The position numbers were made by a program, and so were the translations under genes. The notes beneath the pieces are model-generated. The model saw only the letters and a program-made list of their open reading frames with translations, was not told the DNA's origin and searched no databases. Below are positions 17,529-26,103 of a stretch of DNA of 30,355 nt, piece after piece. Positions within the stretch are counted from its first letter, which is position 1, and each line of letters begins with the position of its first letter. The DNA is from Mesostigma viride. Its lineage: Eukaryota > Streptophyta > Mesostigmatophyceae > Mesostigmatales > Mesostigmataceae. Location of the stretch: contig RPFO01000582.1 in the NCBI GenBank assembly GCA_009746045.1, forward strand, positions 1 to 30,355. The letters run 5' to 3'.

Positions 17529-18221
17529 TCACGCGGCGGCCGGCCCGGTCGACGTGACGACGGTCACCACGGGCTGGGCCGGCAAGCGGTAGAACGCGGC
17601 GTCCAGACCCACCCTTTTCGCCAGAACCCGCCATCGCGTCTCGTGCCATCGCTCGACCGCGTCGCGGTCCTTCGACGTGCGCGTCGCGTCGTACCGTACT
17701 CCGAACTCCTCCTGCAGCACCTCGAACTTCTTGACGATCGATCGGGCGACGTCCGTCTGCGACCCGTCCCGTATCCGCGCGACGAGTCCCGGGGTCAATC
17801 GGACGACGAAACACCCTTGGGACGTGAACACGAAATGCGCGAGGTTGTCGGTGGTCGCGTCCTTCAGCATGACGTCGACGTCCGTCGAGCTCGGGGAAGC
17901 GAGCGAGCATTCCTTCATCCCGCATCCGAGCGGGTGCGTGTGCCATTCGAAAAGCCCGTGCGGGATCTTCACGTGGTTCCCGCCTCCCAGTTTCGCCGTC
18001 TGGTCGATTCTCAAACACCCGGCCACGGGGTCAGGGACGAACGTGCCGCCGAGCTCGCGACCCGTCTTCAGACTCGCGCGAACGGTCTCCAGCGCGTCGG
18101 GAGCGAGTCTCCACGACACCCGGCGGACGCTCGGACCGATGCGCGCGACCGGCTTCGGAGCGTGCACGTGCATGACTTTCGTCCCGTCCGGCCATATGAC
18201 GGTCTCGACTCCGTTCGACAT
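17529..18221 (-). CDS. JAMM/MPN-like metalloprotease
   Basis: 230 aa. It carries a JAMM-type zinc protease signature: a candidate catalytic Glu at residue 57 (GRELGGTF), His-Thr-His-Pro at 94-97 and Ser-x2-Asp at 111-114. The spacing from HTHP to the Ser/Asp pair is longer than usual, filled by a Gly/Cys/Met insert (LGCGMKECSLAS). JAMM enzymes cleave isopeptide bonds, usually ubiquitin, or process proteins; the viral substrate is unknown. The ATG at 18221 is chosen because TATAC and an A-run lie 21 nt and more upstream; a longer frame with a TTG start would begin inside that promoter. The second half is helical and basic. A metal-binding but non-proteolytic role is possible. Confidence 0.65.
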   Translation of the reverse strand: MSNGVETVIWPDGTKVMHVHAPKPVARIGPSVRRVSWRLAPDALETVRASLKTGRELGGTFVPDPVAGCLRIDQTAKLGGGNHVKIPHGLFEWHTHPLGCGMKECSLASPSSTDVDVMLKDATTDNLAHFVFTSQGCFVVRLTPGLVARIRDGSQTDVARSIVKKFEVLQEEFGVRYDATRTSKDRDAVERWHETRWRVLAKRVGLDAAFYRLPAQPVVTVVTSTGPAAA

Positions 18222-18268
18222 GGGACGCGGTAGGACGTCGCCGTATATCAAGTAACACCCTTTTTGTT
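18222..18268 (-). promoter_or_regulatory. Promoter of the JAMM-like gene
   Basis: On the minus strand AACAAAAAGGGTG (from 18268) is followed by TATAC at 18247-18243, 21 nt before the ATG at 18221. The string TTGATATACGGC resembles the sequence before capsid paralog D. It sits within 26 bp of the upstream gene's stop. Confidence 0.55.
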
Positions 18269-18293
18269 CGCGCCGACGTCGCCGCCGAGACGT

Positions 18294-19208
18294 CTAAAAC
18301 TCCTCGTCCTCGATCTCGTCCTCGACGTCGTCCCCGCGTCCGTCGTCCGCGTCCAGGTAGTCGTCCAAGTCCCCGGCGTCCCCGGACACCCCCCTGTCCC
18401 TCTGTCCGCCGCCGCCGCTGCCACCCGAGACCGCGGACTTGCGTTTGGACAGCTTGACGGACTTGGTGACCTCGTCCGCGTCCACGTCCACCTCTCCCTC
18501 CCCTTCCGTGGTCACCCCGCGCGAAGACCCGCCCCGCCGCCGTCCGCGCACGACGCCGCGCCGCCGGACTTGAACGAGTCCTTGGACAAGATGTCGCCCA
18601 TGTACTCCTTGAGGATGTCGTCGATGGGCATGAGTCGGTGCAGCGCGTTCTTCACGCTCTCGGACACCGACTTGAGAACCGCGCGGCGCTTGAGTTTGAA
18701 CGTCCCGTCTTCGAGCGCGTCCACGAAATGGTCGAGGTCGTCCACGACGTCCAGCGCCACGCCTTTCAGCACCATGTGGACGAACCGTTCCGGCGCCGGG
18801 ACCTTGACCTTCATCTTGTCGTTCTTGTTCTTGGACATGCGGATGGACGCCAGGATCATGCTCGTGCACACGAAGTAGGCTTTCAGCAGCTCCTTCAGGT
18901 ACGGCATGGTCTGCGACACCTGTTTGGTCTCCTCCTCGATGATGTCCTGGTTCCAGGTGGGGATCTCCTCAGGAGACGGACGAAACAGTCCATCGCGTCC
19001 ATTTCCTGGTCGCGGGCCACGTTCATGGCGTCCGTCAGCACGTTCTTCAACGCGTCGAACGCGGGGTTCAAGAACCCGCGTTCCAGCTGGTCGACGTACT
19101 CCTTTTGCTGTCCACCAACACGTTGGTGTCCACCATCGGCTCGTCGTCGCAAGTCGGGTTAGACGGGGCCGCGTCCGTCGCCGCCGCGTTCGGGGTCTTG
19201 CGGGCCAT
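18294..19208 (-). CDS. Conserved-looking viral protein, about 305 aa (frameshifted)
   Basis: Read across three frames. The start at 19208 gives MARKTPNAAATDAAPSN and an acidic stretch. The frame then shifts near 19110 to a helical part (KEYVDQLERGFLNPAFDALK), and near 18970 to the longest part: a hydrophobic helix (YLKELLKAYFVCTSMILASI), then KVKVPAPERFVHMVLKGVAL and LHRLMPIDDILKEYMGDIL. A last shift near 18520 leads to a Gly/Asp/Glu-rich acidic end with a TAG at 18294-18296. The central pattern resembles a helical family common to giant viruses (possibly DUF5764-like; not verifiable here). A virion role is plausible from its position beside capsid genes. It starts 23 bp after the stop of the coiled-coil gene upstream. 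Confidence 0.6.
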
Positions 19209-19231
19209 GGCGATCCGATGACAGTCATCTA

Positions 19232-19549
19232 TTATCCGCGGATATCTTTCCGCGCGGGCTGAACGAATCTCGCCCTCGCGCCCGCCCACTTCAGTCTCAA
19301 CCGATCGACCTCCGCCTGCACCACGTCCATCATGCTCGCGACCCGATCCAATTCCGCCAGTCGTCGCGCGCACGCGTCGTCGGGGTCGTGGACGTCCGTC
19401 CGGACCGCCGTCGCCGCGTGTACCGTGGACACGGGCACGTCCCGCTCGCCTAACCATTCGCGAAGTTCGCGTTCCTCGCGTCGGAGGTCGGAAATCCTAG
19501 TGGTGATCTCGAAACGTTTGCGTTTGTACTCTTCGTGGGTTAATTCCAT
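19232..19549 (-). CDS. Small coiled-coil protein, 105 aa
   Basis: No family is recognised. Residues 1-35 are a highly charged helix (EEYKRKRFEITTRISDLRRE) and residues 60-90 a second one (RRLAELDRVASMMDVVQAEV) with heptad-like hydrophobic spacing, so two coiled-coil segments joined by a short Val/Thr/His-rich link. The frame is unbroken. It is followed by the gene at 18294-19208 with 23 bp between, so the two are probably co-transcribed. A T-run with TTATTATG on the minus strand lies about 20-45 nt before the ATG. Confidence 0.6.
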   Translation of the reverse strand: MELTHEEYKRKRFEITTRISDLRREERELREWLGERDVPVSTVHAATAVRTDVHDPDDACARRLAELDRVASMMDVVQAEVDRLRLKWAGARARFVQPARKDIRG

Positions 19550-19637
19550 TTTATTAAGGATTCATCGCATAATAACGCATCAACAAAAAAAGGGGGGCCG
19601 TGACGCGCCTTCTACCGCGCGTATCGCTACCTACGAA

Positions 19638-20240
19638 TCAAAGCAACAGACGGATGATGAAGAAGGTGAGAACCCCCGCGGCGAGTCCGATCGATCGGAT
19701 GCGGACGTCGCTCAATTGGCCGTCCGGGTCCTTGAACCAGGACGGGACGCGGGAGGGGAGGAACCGCATGACGCACACGGCGGCGGCCACTCCTCCCGCC
19801 GCGGGCCACACGATCGTGGTCGACGCGGACCGGCGAGTGTACTGCTCGTGGGCGTGCGCGGAGGACGCGATCGCGCCGGTTTTTCCTGGCGCGGCTGGGA
19901 CAGCGCCGGCTCGTACGCTGCGAGAACGAGCGGCGGAAAGTCGGGAAGCGGACTCGCTTCCGGACACCTCGCTCGCGGACATCCCTTCCTCTTCGTAGAA
20001 GGACCCCTCGGGAGTCGGATCCGCCCCCTCAGCAACGCCGACGGAGGCGGCGGAGGCGGCGAGGACCGGGGCCGAGGCGCGGACGACGGCGCGGCCGACG
20101 GGAATCACAGGTCCGCGCGCGGCGCGGACGGACGGGATCGCGGACGAAGACACGGGCGCGGTCGCGGTCGTTGACGGGACGCCGGCGGCGTTGGCCGCGC
20201 GCAGACGTCTGGCGATCCCTGTCAAGTTCGTGGTCGCCAT
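19638..20240 (-). CDS. Membrane protein with two C-terminal helices
   Basis: 200 aa. Residues 1-140 are Ala/Ser/Val/Thr-rich, low in predicted structure and probably flexible. Two hydrophobic segments follow: residues about 143-163 (TTIVWPAAGGVAAAVCVMRF) and the extreme C-terminus (SIGLAAGVLTFFIIRLLL), separated by a short charged link. This is a tail-anchored hairpin, typical of small proteins of the internal virion membrane, though no family is recognised. The ATG at 20240 is preferred over one at 20267 because the latter lies inside an upstream element (CAAAAATGTGGCG, then ACATACG) that resembles the one before capsid paralog A. Confidence 0.6.
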   Translation of the reverse strand: MATTNLTGIARRLRAANAAGVPSTTATAPVSSSAIPSVRAARGPVIPVGRAVVRASAPVLAASAASVGVAEGADPTPEGSFYEEEGMSASEVSGSESASRLSAARSRSVRAGAVPAAPGKTGAIASSAHAHEQYTRRSASTTIVWPAAGGVAAAVCVMRFLPSRVPSWFKDPDGQLSDVRIRSIGLAAGVLTFFIIRLLL

Positions 20241-20322
20241 GGGTCGTCGTATGTAATTGCGCCACATTTTTGCGTTCGCGGACGAGACGCACGGCGGATC
20301 GGCCGGTCCGATGGATCACGGA

Positions 20323-20979
20323 TCAGTCGTAGTTGTCCATCTCGGGACGATCGAGATCCCACTTCTCGGGCCGGAGGGGATCGACGACGGCCGCGACGGC
20401 ATCGTGCGAGTCGCGGTAGGCGGACGCGGACGCGGACGGACCGGCCGTCCCGTCTTCTTCCGCCCCGTCTCGGACGTCGGATGTAGGACGGAGCGGGGCG
20501 AAGAAGTCCGTGTCGGTGATGGTGTTGCGGTGTTTCGCGCGCAACACGGCGTCGTAGCAGGCGTGGTGATAGAACCACACGACGCTGTAGAACCCCTCGG
20601 ACTTCACGAGTTCGGTCTTGTGCGCGGGCATGATACCACGACACGTGGCGCATCGCGTCCACCCGCGATGGGGATTGGTGTCGCTGCACGTGGAGTACAG
20701 CGGCTCTCCGCGCAAGGCGGCGATCCCGCGGACTTCGAAGTCCGCCTGGACGCGTTTCTCGTCCTCCGTCAGTTCGAGCAGAGGACGACGGACGTCCTGG
20801 AACACCGCGAACATCACCTGGCCCTTGCCGACGTACACGGCCTTATCCTCGAGCCTCTCGTTTCTGCGGGCGATCATCTTGGCCAATCGGAGATCGGCGC
20901 GCTTGCTGGCGTCTGTAAACCACTGGGCGCGCTTCAACGCGGACGGGTCGACGCACGCGAGGGACTCGAGATCCTCCAT
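20323..20979 (-). CDS. Hypothetical protein with treble-clef-like Cys/His motif
   Basis: 218 aa, no family recognised with certainty. Residues about 105-145 hold C-x2-C (CATC) followed about 25 residues later by H-H-x2-C (HHAC), within a strand-helix context (GFYSVVWFYHHACYDAVL). This arrangement resembles the PARP-type and related treble-clef zinc fingers, which bind DNA breaks or ends. The N-terminal 100 residues are charged and helical with KAVYVGKGQVMFAVF; the last 60 are acidic and Ser/Ala-rich. A nucleic-acid-binding role is inferred from the Cys/His pattern only. No clear TATAC element precedes the ATG. Confidence 0.6.
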   Translation of the reverse strand: MEDLESLACVDPSALKRAQWFTDASKRADLRLAKMIARRNERLEDKAVYVGKGQVMFAVFQDVRRPLLELTEDEKRVQADFEVRGIAALRGEPLYSTCSDTNPHRGWTRCATCRGIMPAHKTELVKSEGFYSVVWFYHHACYDAVLRAKHRNTITDTDFFAPLRPTSDVRDGAEEDGTAGPSASASAYRDSHDAVAAVVDPLRPEKWDLDRPEMDNYD

Positions 20980-21152
20980 GTTCGGGGCGGACGTGTGGGA
21001 CGTCCTTCGCGTCAGACGGAGTTACACGGAATCGGATGGGACGCGGTCGTCGAGGATCGACAAGACGATGCGTCTTCTTCCGGGCATCTCGGATCTTTTC
21101 AAGACGCGGGAGAACGCGGAGGATGTACGGACCTTTCGAGACGACGCGGCGC

Positions 21153-23018
21153 TTACCGACGCGCGGCGGTCTTGCGACGGGTCGTGCGCTTGGCGGCGGT
21201 GCGCTTGGCGGAGGCGGCGGGACGACGGACGCCGGTGCGCTTGGCGGCGGACGGACGACGACGGGTCCCGGTCGTGCGACGTTTCTTCGGGGCTCCAGCG
21301 AATGACGCGGATCCACTGGCGGGGGGTGCGCGCTTGGCCGGACGACGACGACGCGCGCCGGCGGTGGTCTTGCGGGGGCGAGCGGCAGGACGACGATGAC
21401 GGTGACGACTGGCGTACCCGGCGTGGTCGAAGGTCGGGAGGGGACCGGTGGGCATGTACTCGGTCGCGCCGCTCATGACGTCCTTGATGTTCTTGCGCTT
21501 TTGGCATACGGGCCGTATCGAGCTTCGGGGTTCTCGACCCACGTGCCATCCGCGGCGCGGATGTACGGATCCACGACCCTCGCGCGAATCGCCGACGGGT
21601 CGCGCACCCACTTGGAGTCCACTGTATCCCATATCATACCGGATGGATCCCTGTCGTAATAGACTTGTGCCGACCCGCTAGGACACGCGGGCTGAGGGAC
21701 ACCGGACAGACGATAATCGGCGTCCAATAAAGTCTTATAGAAATCGGCGGAATTGACGCCAGACCCATCGATGAGACCAAGCGCGCCGTTGTTCGTCCAC
21801 CATTGGTCGATGTTGTTTAGGATCGACGTCCTGAGACGATTGAAAGCAATGATATCGCGTTTGACAAACTGCTGAATCGCGTTTGGAAATGATATCTTCG
21901 AACCACCTAGCCGCATCGGGTTATCATATTTCTTGTGTGCGTTACCCCCGCGTCGACGCCCAGGACAGGTACGGAACCGCCTCCAAGAGCCAACGTGTTC
22001 GCTAGAGACTGTGTATTAAAGTAATAACGGTCTGCAGATTGTTTCGACGCGAGCAAATCTGCATTGATGGCAGGTGGACCGTCGACCTTAAGAGCACGAA
22101 GTCGCTCTCGATGCGTCAAAGACAACCGAGAAGTGTCAATGGTAGCAGAAGAGAGCTGTTGCAACAATCTCGCCGGCACACTGTCATCAGACGCGTGTCC
22201 GCCCAACAACAAGTTGTACGTCGGCAGATTTTCGGGGAGCAGATTATAGCAGTACAATTTATCCACGAGTTTCGAGGAAAGCCCCTGCGCTGCTAATGGG
22301 ACCGGCACAGCAGCGTCCCCCCGGGAGTCATGTCGTATAACTTGGTGATCTTTACCATCGTATCGGGGGGGATTCGGTGCATATAAACCTTCTCGTTTGC
22401 CGCCCTCGCTCTCGACCCGATCGTCAAATCGGTTCGCGGAAGCCGACCAGACGGTCGCGCCCCTTTGACAGCCGGGTCTTCAAATGCAGTCTTTGCAGCA
22501 GCGTCATCCGCGTGTTTTGCGCCTAGCCCTCCCGTGTTTTCCGCAATGTATTTTGCAAGATCGGCGTCCCACTTGGCCTGCGCATCCGAGAGCGCCTTCG
22601 CGTCATCTCTAAGCGATATGGGATTTACCTCGCACGCAACAAACCCACGCAAGGCGTTTACGAGTTTTGCCATCTCGGCACGATCGACCTCCAACAAGGA
22701 CGAGTCCGTCGCCCTCCGAACGCGCTCGTTGATATCGCGCATCAGACTGCCCAAAATGTCGTAGATGTACACGGACGCTACGAAGCCTTGCAATTTCGGA
22801 AGCAGCGAATTGGGGCCCGTGTCTTTCTCCACGATGTTCTGTTTGTACAGTCCCGCCTCCTCGACCACGAACTTGATGCCCGGGATGTAGGTCCTGAGTT
22901 TCTGCAGTTCGTACGGCGTGAAGATCTTGGACGCGAAATCGTTGATCCGCTGCTGCGCCTGCGCCGAACGCACGGTCGGCGTGGCGTTGCTCGAATACAT
23001 CGGGTACATGGACGTCAT
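21153..23018 (-). CDS. Large virion-like protein with histone-like basic tail (frameshifted)
   Basis: About 620 residues read through three shifts (near 22318 at a C-run, near 21920 and near 21505). The N-terminal 240 residues are helical (YELQKLRTYIPGIKFVVEEA, VYIYDILGSLMRDI). The middle has KLVDKLYCYNLLPENLPTYN and a FVKRDIIAFNRLRTSILNNI helix, then several Trp/Tyr/Asp-rich repeats of the type DPSG-x-IWD, DSKWVRDPS, DGTWVENPE. The last 70 residues are a protamine- or histone-H1-like tail rich in AKRT and RRR units. No family is recognised. The combination suggests a structural protein that touches both capsid or membrane and DNA. The central kilobase is clearly less GC-rich than its surroundings. 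Confidence 0.65.
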
Positions 23019-23068
23019 GGTTTCCTGGTATCACCCGGGCGTGGTATACCACTTCGCCGAGAAAAAAA
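23019..23068 (-). promoter_or_regulatory. Promoter with T-tract and GTATACC
   Basis: On the minus strand a run of seven T (23068-23062) is followed by TATAC (23048-23044), 25 nt before the ATG at 23018. The TATAC sits in the palindrome GGTATACC. The stretch T7-CTCGGCGAAGTGGTATACC is close to that before the gene at 7170. Confidence 0.55.
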
Positions 23069-24451
23069 TTATTGGAACGACTCCCCTTCCACTTGAACGC
23101 ACGGGATGAAGTACGGGTTCTCCTCCAACGGATCGTACACGCGCGCGATCGTCTCGCGATCGATGTCGTAACTCACGTCGCCCTGCTTCATCCGCATGAC
23201 CCGCTCCCCGTCCCTCGACCCCTCTCCTTCCTCTCCTCATTGTACTGCGCCATATCCGGCGCGCCCACGGCCACGGCCGTCAACTGCGATCTGTCGAGGA
23301 GCGGGAACCGTCCGATCTGGAACGCGTCCTCCACCGCGTCGCGCGTCTGAGGGTACTCCCCTCCCGGCATCACGGCGTCGAACGTCCGGTTCTCGAACAG
23401 ATGCGTGTGTTCCTGGTCCTCGACGCGGTCGACCGACGTCACAAACTCCGAGTTAGGAACGCGCTGGACGCACGTCTTCACCCCCAACGGTTCGCGGACC
23501 TTGGCCCCCGTCCGCGCGCCGAACTGGATCGCCTCCAACCCTCCGTCGCCCACGGGCGCCGGATGGGCTTCCAACGCGTTCAAATGGTCCAACCGTTTCG
23601 GGTTGACGCGGTTACCCGTGACCTGCATGCGCGCCCACGTCGCCGGCGTGCCCTTGTCCATCGCGTCGGACACGTTCTCGCGCGTCGAGAGCACGGCCGC
23701 GCGTTCGGGCAACACGGACGTCGTCCACGTCCCGGCGTCCGACCGCATGCGATTGCCCGTCTCGAAGTCCGGGATCGGCGCGCGGTTCCGCGTGCCCGCT
23801 CTCAAGTGCGTCTGGACGCGGCCGTACGTCGTGATCGGCAGAGCGCCCGAATCGACGTGCGCCTGCTGCGGGTTGGGCCGGTTGACTCGCAACCGGTTCT
23901 CGGGCAACTCGTACCTCCTGTTCAGATATCCGGCGCCAATCGCGCGTCGCGTTCCCGTTCGCCGTTGAACGCGCGCATCTTCTCGCCCTCGAATAACCTG
24001 TCGGGCCGCACGGGCCCCGTGACCTCTTCCCGCGCGACCGCGCCGCGTTCCATCGTGACCTGCGGTCCCACGATCCCGCGATACGTTCCGTCACTCGGCA
24101 TGATCTTGTCCGTGTACCCGGCCGGATACGGCGCGCCTCCGGGCGCGTATCGGACGCCGTTCTCGTCCTCGACGGGCGGGCGGACGTGGAACGCGAACTG
24201 GTCCGTGTCCCTGGCTCGTCCCAACGCGTGCGTGGGGGCGGCGACGTACCCGGGCTCGCCCTCGCCGTACCCTCCTCGAGCCCCGAAGTTCGGGATCCCG
24301 TGTACCCGAGCGTCGGGACTTCTCTGAACTCGTTCGGGTGTTCGGTGGCGACGGACGGGACGCTCAAAGAGACGGAACTGGCGCGATACGAATCCCCCAT
24401 GGGTCGAAACAGGTATCCGGCGAACGCCACGGCGGACATGACGGCGAGCAT
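23069..24451 (-). CDS. Signal-anchored virion-like protein, about 461 aa (frameshifted)
   Basis: The N-terminus (MLAVMSAVAFAGYLFRPM) is a signal-anchor-like hydrophobic segment. The rest is hydrophilic, Arg/Pro/Gly/Asn-rich, with little hydrophobic core: YGEGEPGYVAAPTHALGRAR, then GTYRGIVGPQVTMERG, then a region with NRVNPKRLDHLNALEAHP and a C-terminal DRETIARVYDPLEENPYFIP. Frame shifts lie near 24290, 23925 and 23215, and the last part stops at 23069-23071. No family is recognised. A membrane-anchored, extended protein of this size next to other membrane proteins fits a component of the internal membrane or the capsid-membrane link, by inference. Confidence 0.6.
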
Positions 24452-24530
24452 TCGTTCGTGCGCGGGATCCCACTATACGTATCTCGCGACATAATATTGG
24501 GCGGACTCGACATCATATCCGCGGCCTCGA

Positions 24531-24878
24531 TCAGTAGCTGTACTTGTGCGCGCCCGTCGGTCGGAGGTTGGTCATCAGTAGCTGGTCGTCCAATCGGCTG
24601 GACTCTTTCCTCAGCCTCGGCCACAGCGTGTTGAGGAACGGACTCGTGAATCGCTCGTCGGTGAGCAGCACCGTGTTCCCGTTCGCGGCGTTCACGCCTC
24701 CCCTCTTCCTCATGTCGTGGAGGGACGGGTCCATCCGCGCTCCCATCGAGAGGTTCCATTCCAGCTGGTCGGGCGTCACGGGGAACGTCCTGTTATTATC
24801 CAAGGCCGGGTCGAGATTCCTTCCGGTGGCTCGCTGCTGTTCGCCGAACACGCGGGACTCGATGAAGGCCGCGGCCAT
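24531..24878 (-). CDS. Hypothetical protein, 115 aa
   Basis: No family is recognised. Hydrophilic, rich in Arg, Asn, Leu and Asp (FPVTPDQLEWNLSMGARMD, LPLLTDERFTSPF-like segments, then LWPRLRKESSRLDDQLL). There is no signal peptide or membrane helix. The frame is unbroken. The start at 24878 is fixed by a clear upstream element: AAAATTCTCCCG, then TATAC 18 nt before the ATG. Upstream in-frame codons are Arg/Gly-rich and overlap the neighbouring membrane-protein gene. It precedes the signal-anchored protein gene, with 79 bp between. Confidence 0.6.
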   Translation of the reverse strand: MAAAFIESRVFGEQQRATGRNLDPALDNNRTFPVTPDQLEWNLSMGARMDPSLHDMRKRGGVNAANGNTVLLTDERFTSPFLNTLWPRLRKESSRLDDQLLMTNLRPTGAHKYSY

Positions 24879-24916
24879 TCGCGAGCGTGCGGGTGTGTAT
24901 ACCCATACACGGGAGA
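24879..24916 (-). promoter_or_regulatory. Promoter, A-tract and TATAC
   Basis: On the minus strand GTAAAATTCTCCCG is followed by GGGTATACAC; TATAC is at 24901-24897, 18 nt before the ATG at 24878. It begins just after the stop of the upstream membrane-protein gene. Confidence 0.55.
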
Positions 24917-24919
24917 ATT

Positions 24920-25255
24920 TTACGACGCCGCGAACCCGAAAAGACCCTTTCGCGATTTCTTCGACAAGGCCTTCCTCTCGGCCCTCGCCCCGTCGGCCTG
25001 TTTCTTCATGGCGTGCACCCACCACGCGCTCGCCGTGTCCTTCCAATACCGCCCGGTCCGCGCTTCTATCCTGTCGATGCGTTCCCGAACGCGCGCGTCG
25101 CTGTCGGCGATCTGCGCGTCCAGAACCGCCATCCGCTCCTCGGCGCTTTCTCGCAAGGCCCTCCTGACACTCGAATCGCCGGCGTACCGGACGGCGAACA
25201 GGGCGAGAAGGGCGACGAGAGACGCGAAGATGGCGACCGCGTGCAATGGATTCAT
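24920..25255 (-). CDS. Single-helix membrane protein with coiled coil, 111 aa
   Basis: Residues 4-23 are a hydrophobic membrane helix (LHAVAIFASLVALLALFAVR). Residues about 28-75 form a charged helix with coiled-coil character (RRALRESAEERMAVLDAQIA, RVRERIDRIEAR). A WKDTASAWWVHAMKK segment and a Lys/Arg/Ser-rich end (KALSKKSRKGLFGFAAS) follow. The arrangement suggests an N-terminally anchored protein with a parallel coiled-coil stalk on the other side of the membrane. The ATG at 25255 is preferred because upstream in-frame codons are Arg-rich and run through the neighbouring gene. No family is recognised. Confidence 0.65.
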   Translation of the reverse strand: MNPLHAVAIFASLVALLALFAVRYAGDSSVRRALRESAEERMAVLDAQIADSDARVRERIDRIEARTGRYWKDTASAWWVHAMKKQADGARAERKALSKKSRKGLFGFAAS

Positions 25256-25302
25256 GGAACCGATGGTGCAGTAGTACATGTAAACGGCGAAAAATAACGG
25301 AC

Positions 25303-25520
25303 CTACGACCCGCCGACCCCGACGTCTTCGGGAGGCCGGACGGCCATCTCCGAATGGTTCATGACGAACGCGGGGTACGGCACGACCCTGCGCACCATCC
25401 ACCTGGTCAAGGGGAGCGACCGCGACGTCTCAGGTACGCTCGCACCCGCCCGGTCTCGGCCACGGTGGACGCCAAGATGAAGAGTAACAACAATACCGCG
25501 ATCGGGTTCGCGTACTGCAT
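25303..25520 (-). CDS. Small membrane or secreted protein, about 72 aa (frameshifted)
   Basis: Starts MQYANPIAVLLLLFILASTV, a strongly hydrophobic N-terminal segment that is either a signal peptide or an anchor. The start frame closes after about 37 codons. A one-base shift near 25425 gives a continuing part (LPLTRWMVRRVVPYPAF, then MNHSEMAVRPPEDV) that stops at 25303. The ATG at 25520 is supported by a T-tract and TATATC about 15 nt upstream. It is one of five small membrane-protein genes in the right third of the window. No family is recognised. Confidence 0.5.
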
Positions 25521-25560
25521 GGCACACTGTCAGGGATATACAAAGTCTCGCGAGAAAAAA
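25521..25560 (-). promoter_or_regulatory. Promoter, T-tract and TATATC
   Basis: On the minus strand CTTTTTTCTCGCGAGAC is followed by TTTGTATATCC, about 15 nt before the ATG at 25520. It is the same layout as before the genes at 7170 and 23018. Confidence 0.5.
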
Positions 25561-25665
25561 GACGGAATTCGTATTATATTGCATTATTTACCACATAAAG
25601 GTACGCCGCGCGATCGCGCTATCTAACGAATAAGATGAGTCGTAACTGAGAAACCCTTCTACGAT

Positions 25666-25994
25666 CTATCCTCGCTTCATCTGATCGATGAGGTACGGCC
25701 ACACTTTGCGCTTGTTCGCGGGCGTCGCGGACAGCCTGCGCCGGCTCAGCTCGCTGGCCGTCATCCTCTTCGCGTGCATCATGGAATCCCGCAGATTCTT
25801 GCCCGTGTGATCGTTGATGTACGTCACGAGCTTGTTCCAATCGGACACGTTCTTGAACTGCTTCCTCCCCTGCGTGATCTTCTTCCTGGAGACGATGCGG
25901 TTGCGCTTGTTTACGGTGAGATCGCTGCGATCCAACCCTCCGTCGTGCGGTCGACGGTCCCGTTCAGAACTTGGCGGCGGCTACCCACTGGCAT
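25666..25994 (-). CDS. Small basic protein, about 109 aa (frameshifted)
   Basis: No family is recognised. The main part (from about 25935) is Lys/Arg/Asn-rich and helical: KKITQGRKQFKNVSDWNKL, TYINDHTGKNLRDSMMHAKR, then KRKVWPYLIDQMKRG at the end. A short N-terminal part (MPVGSRRQVLNGTVDRTT) lies in the adjacent frame and joins by a one-base shift near 25930-25940. The ATG at 25994 is favoured because an A-tract and TATATC lie 17 nt and more upstream. Without the shift the gene would start at 25935 with no promoter element. The net positive charge suggests nucleic-acid binding, as inference. Confidence 0.55.
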
Positions 25995-26040
25995 GGCGTT
26001 CGGACGGTGAGATATACACGTACGGACACATATTTTTTTT
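25995..26040 (-). promoter_or_regulatory. Promoter, A-tract and TATATC
   Basis: On the minus strand CGAAAAAAAATATGTG is followed by CGTGTATATCTC, about 17 nt before the ATG at 25994. The A-run is eight long. Confidence 0.5.
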
Positions 26041-26103
26041 CGACGCGCGGTCAGCGGGACGCATTTCGAATCTCCCGCATTCTCGAAGAACCCGCGTTTC
26101 GCG

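Noticed and set aside
18222-18251. TTG start extending the JAMM-like gene by 10 codons
   Set aside because: The extra codons include the TATAC promoter element; the ATG at 18221 fits the promoter spacing of other genes.
20241-20267. Upstream ATG for the two-helix membrane protein
   Set aside because: It lies within the promoter-like element; the next Met gives normal spacing.
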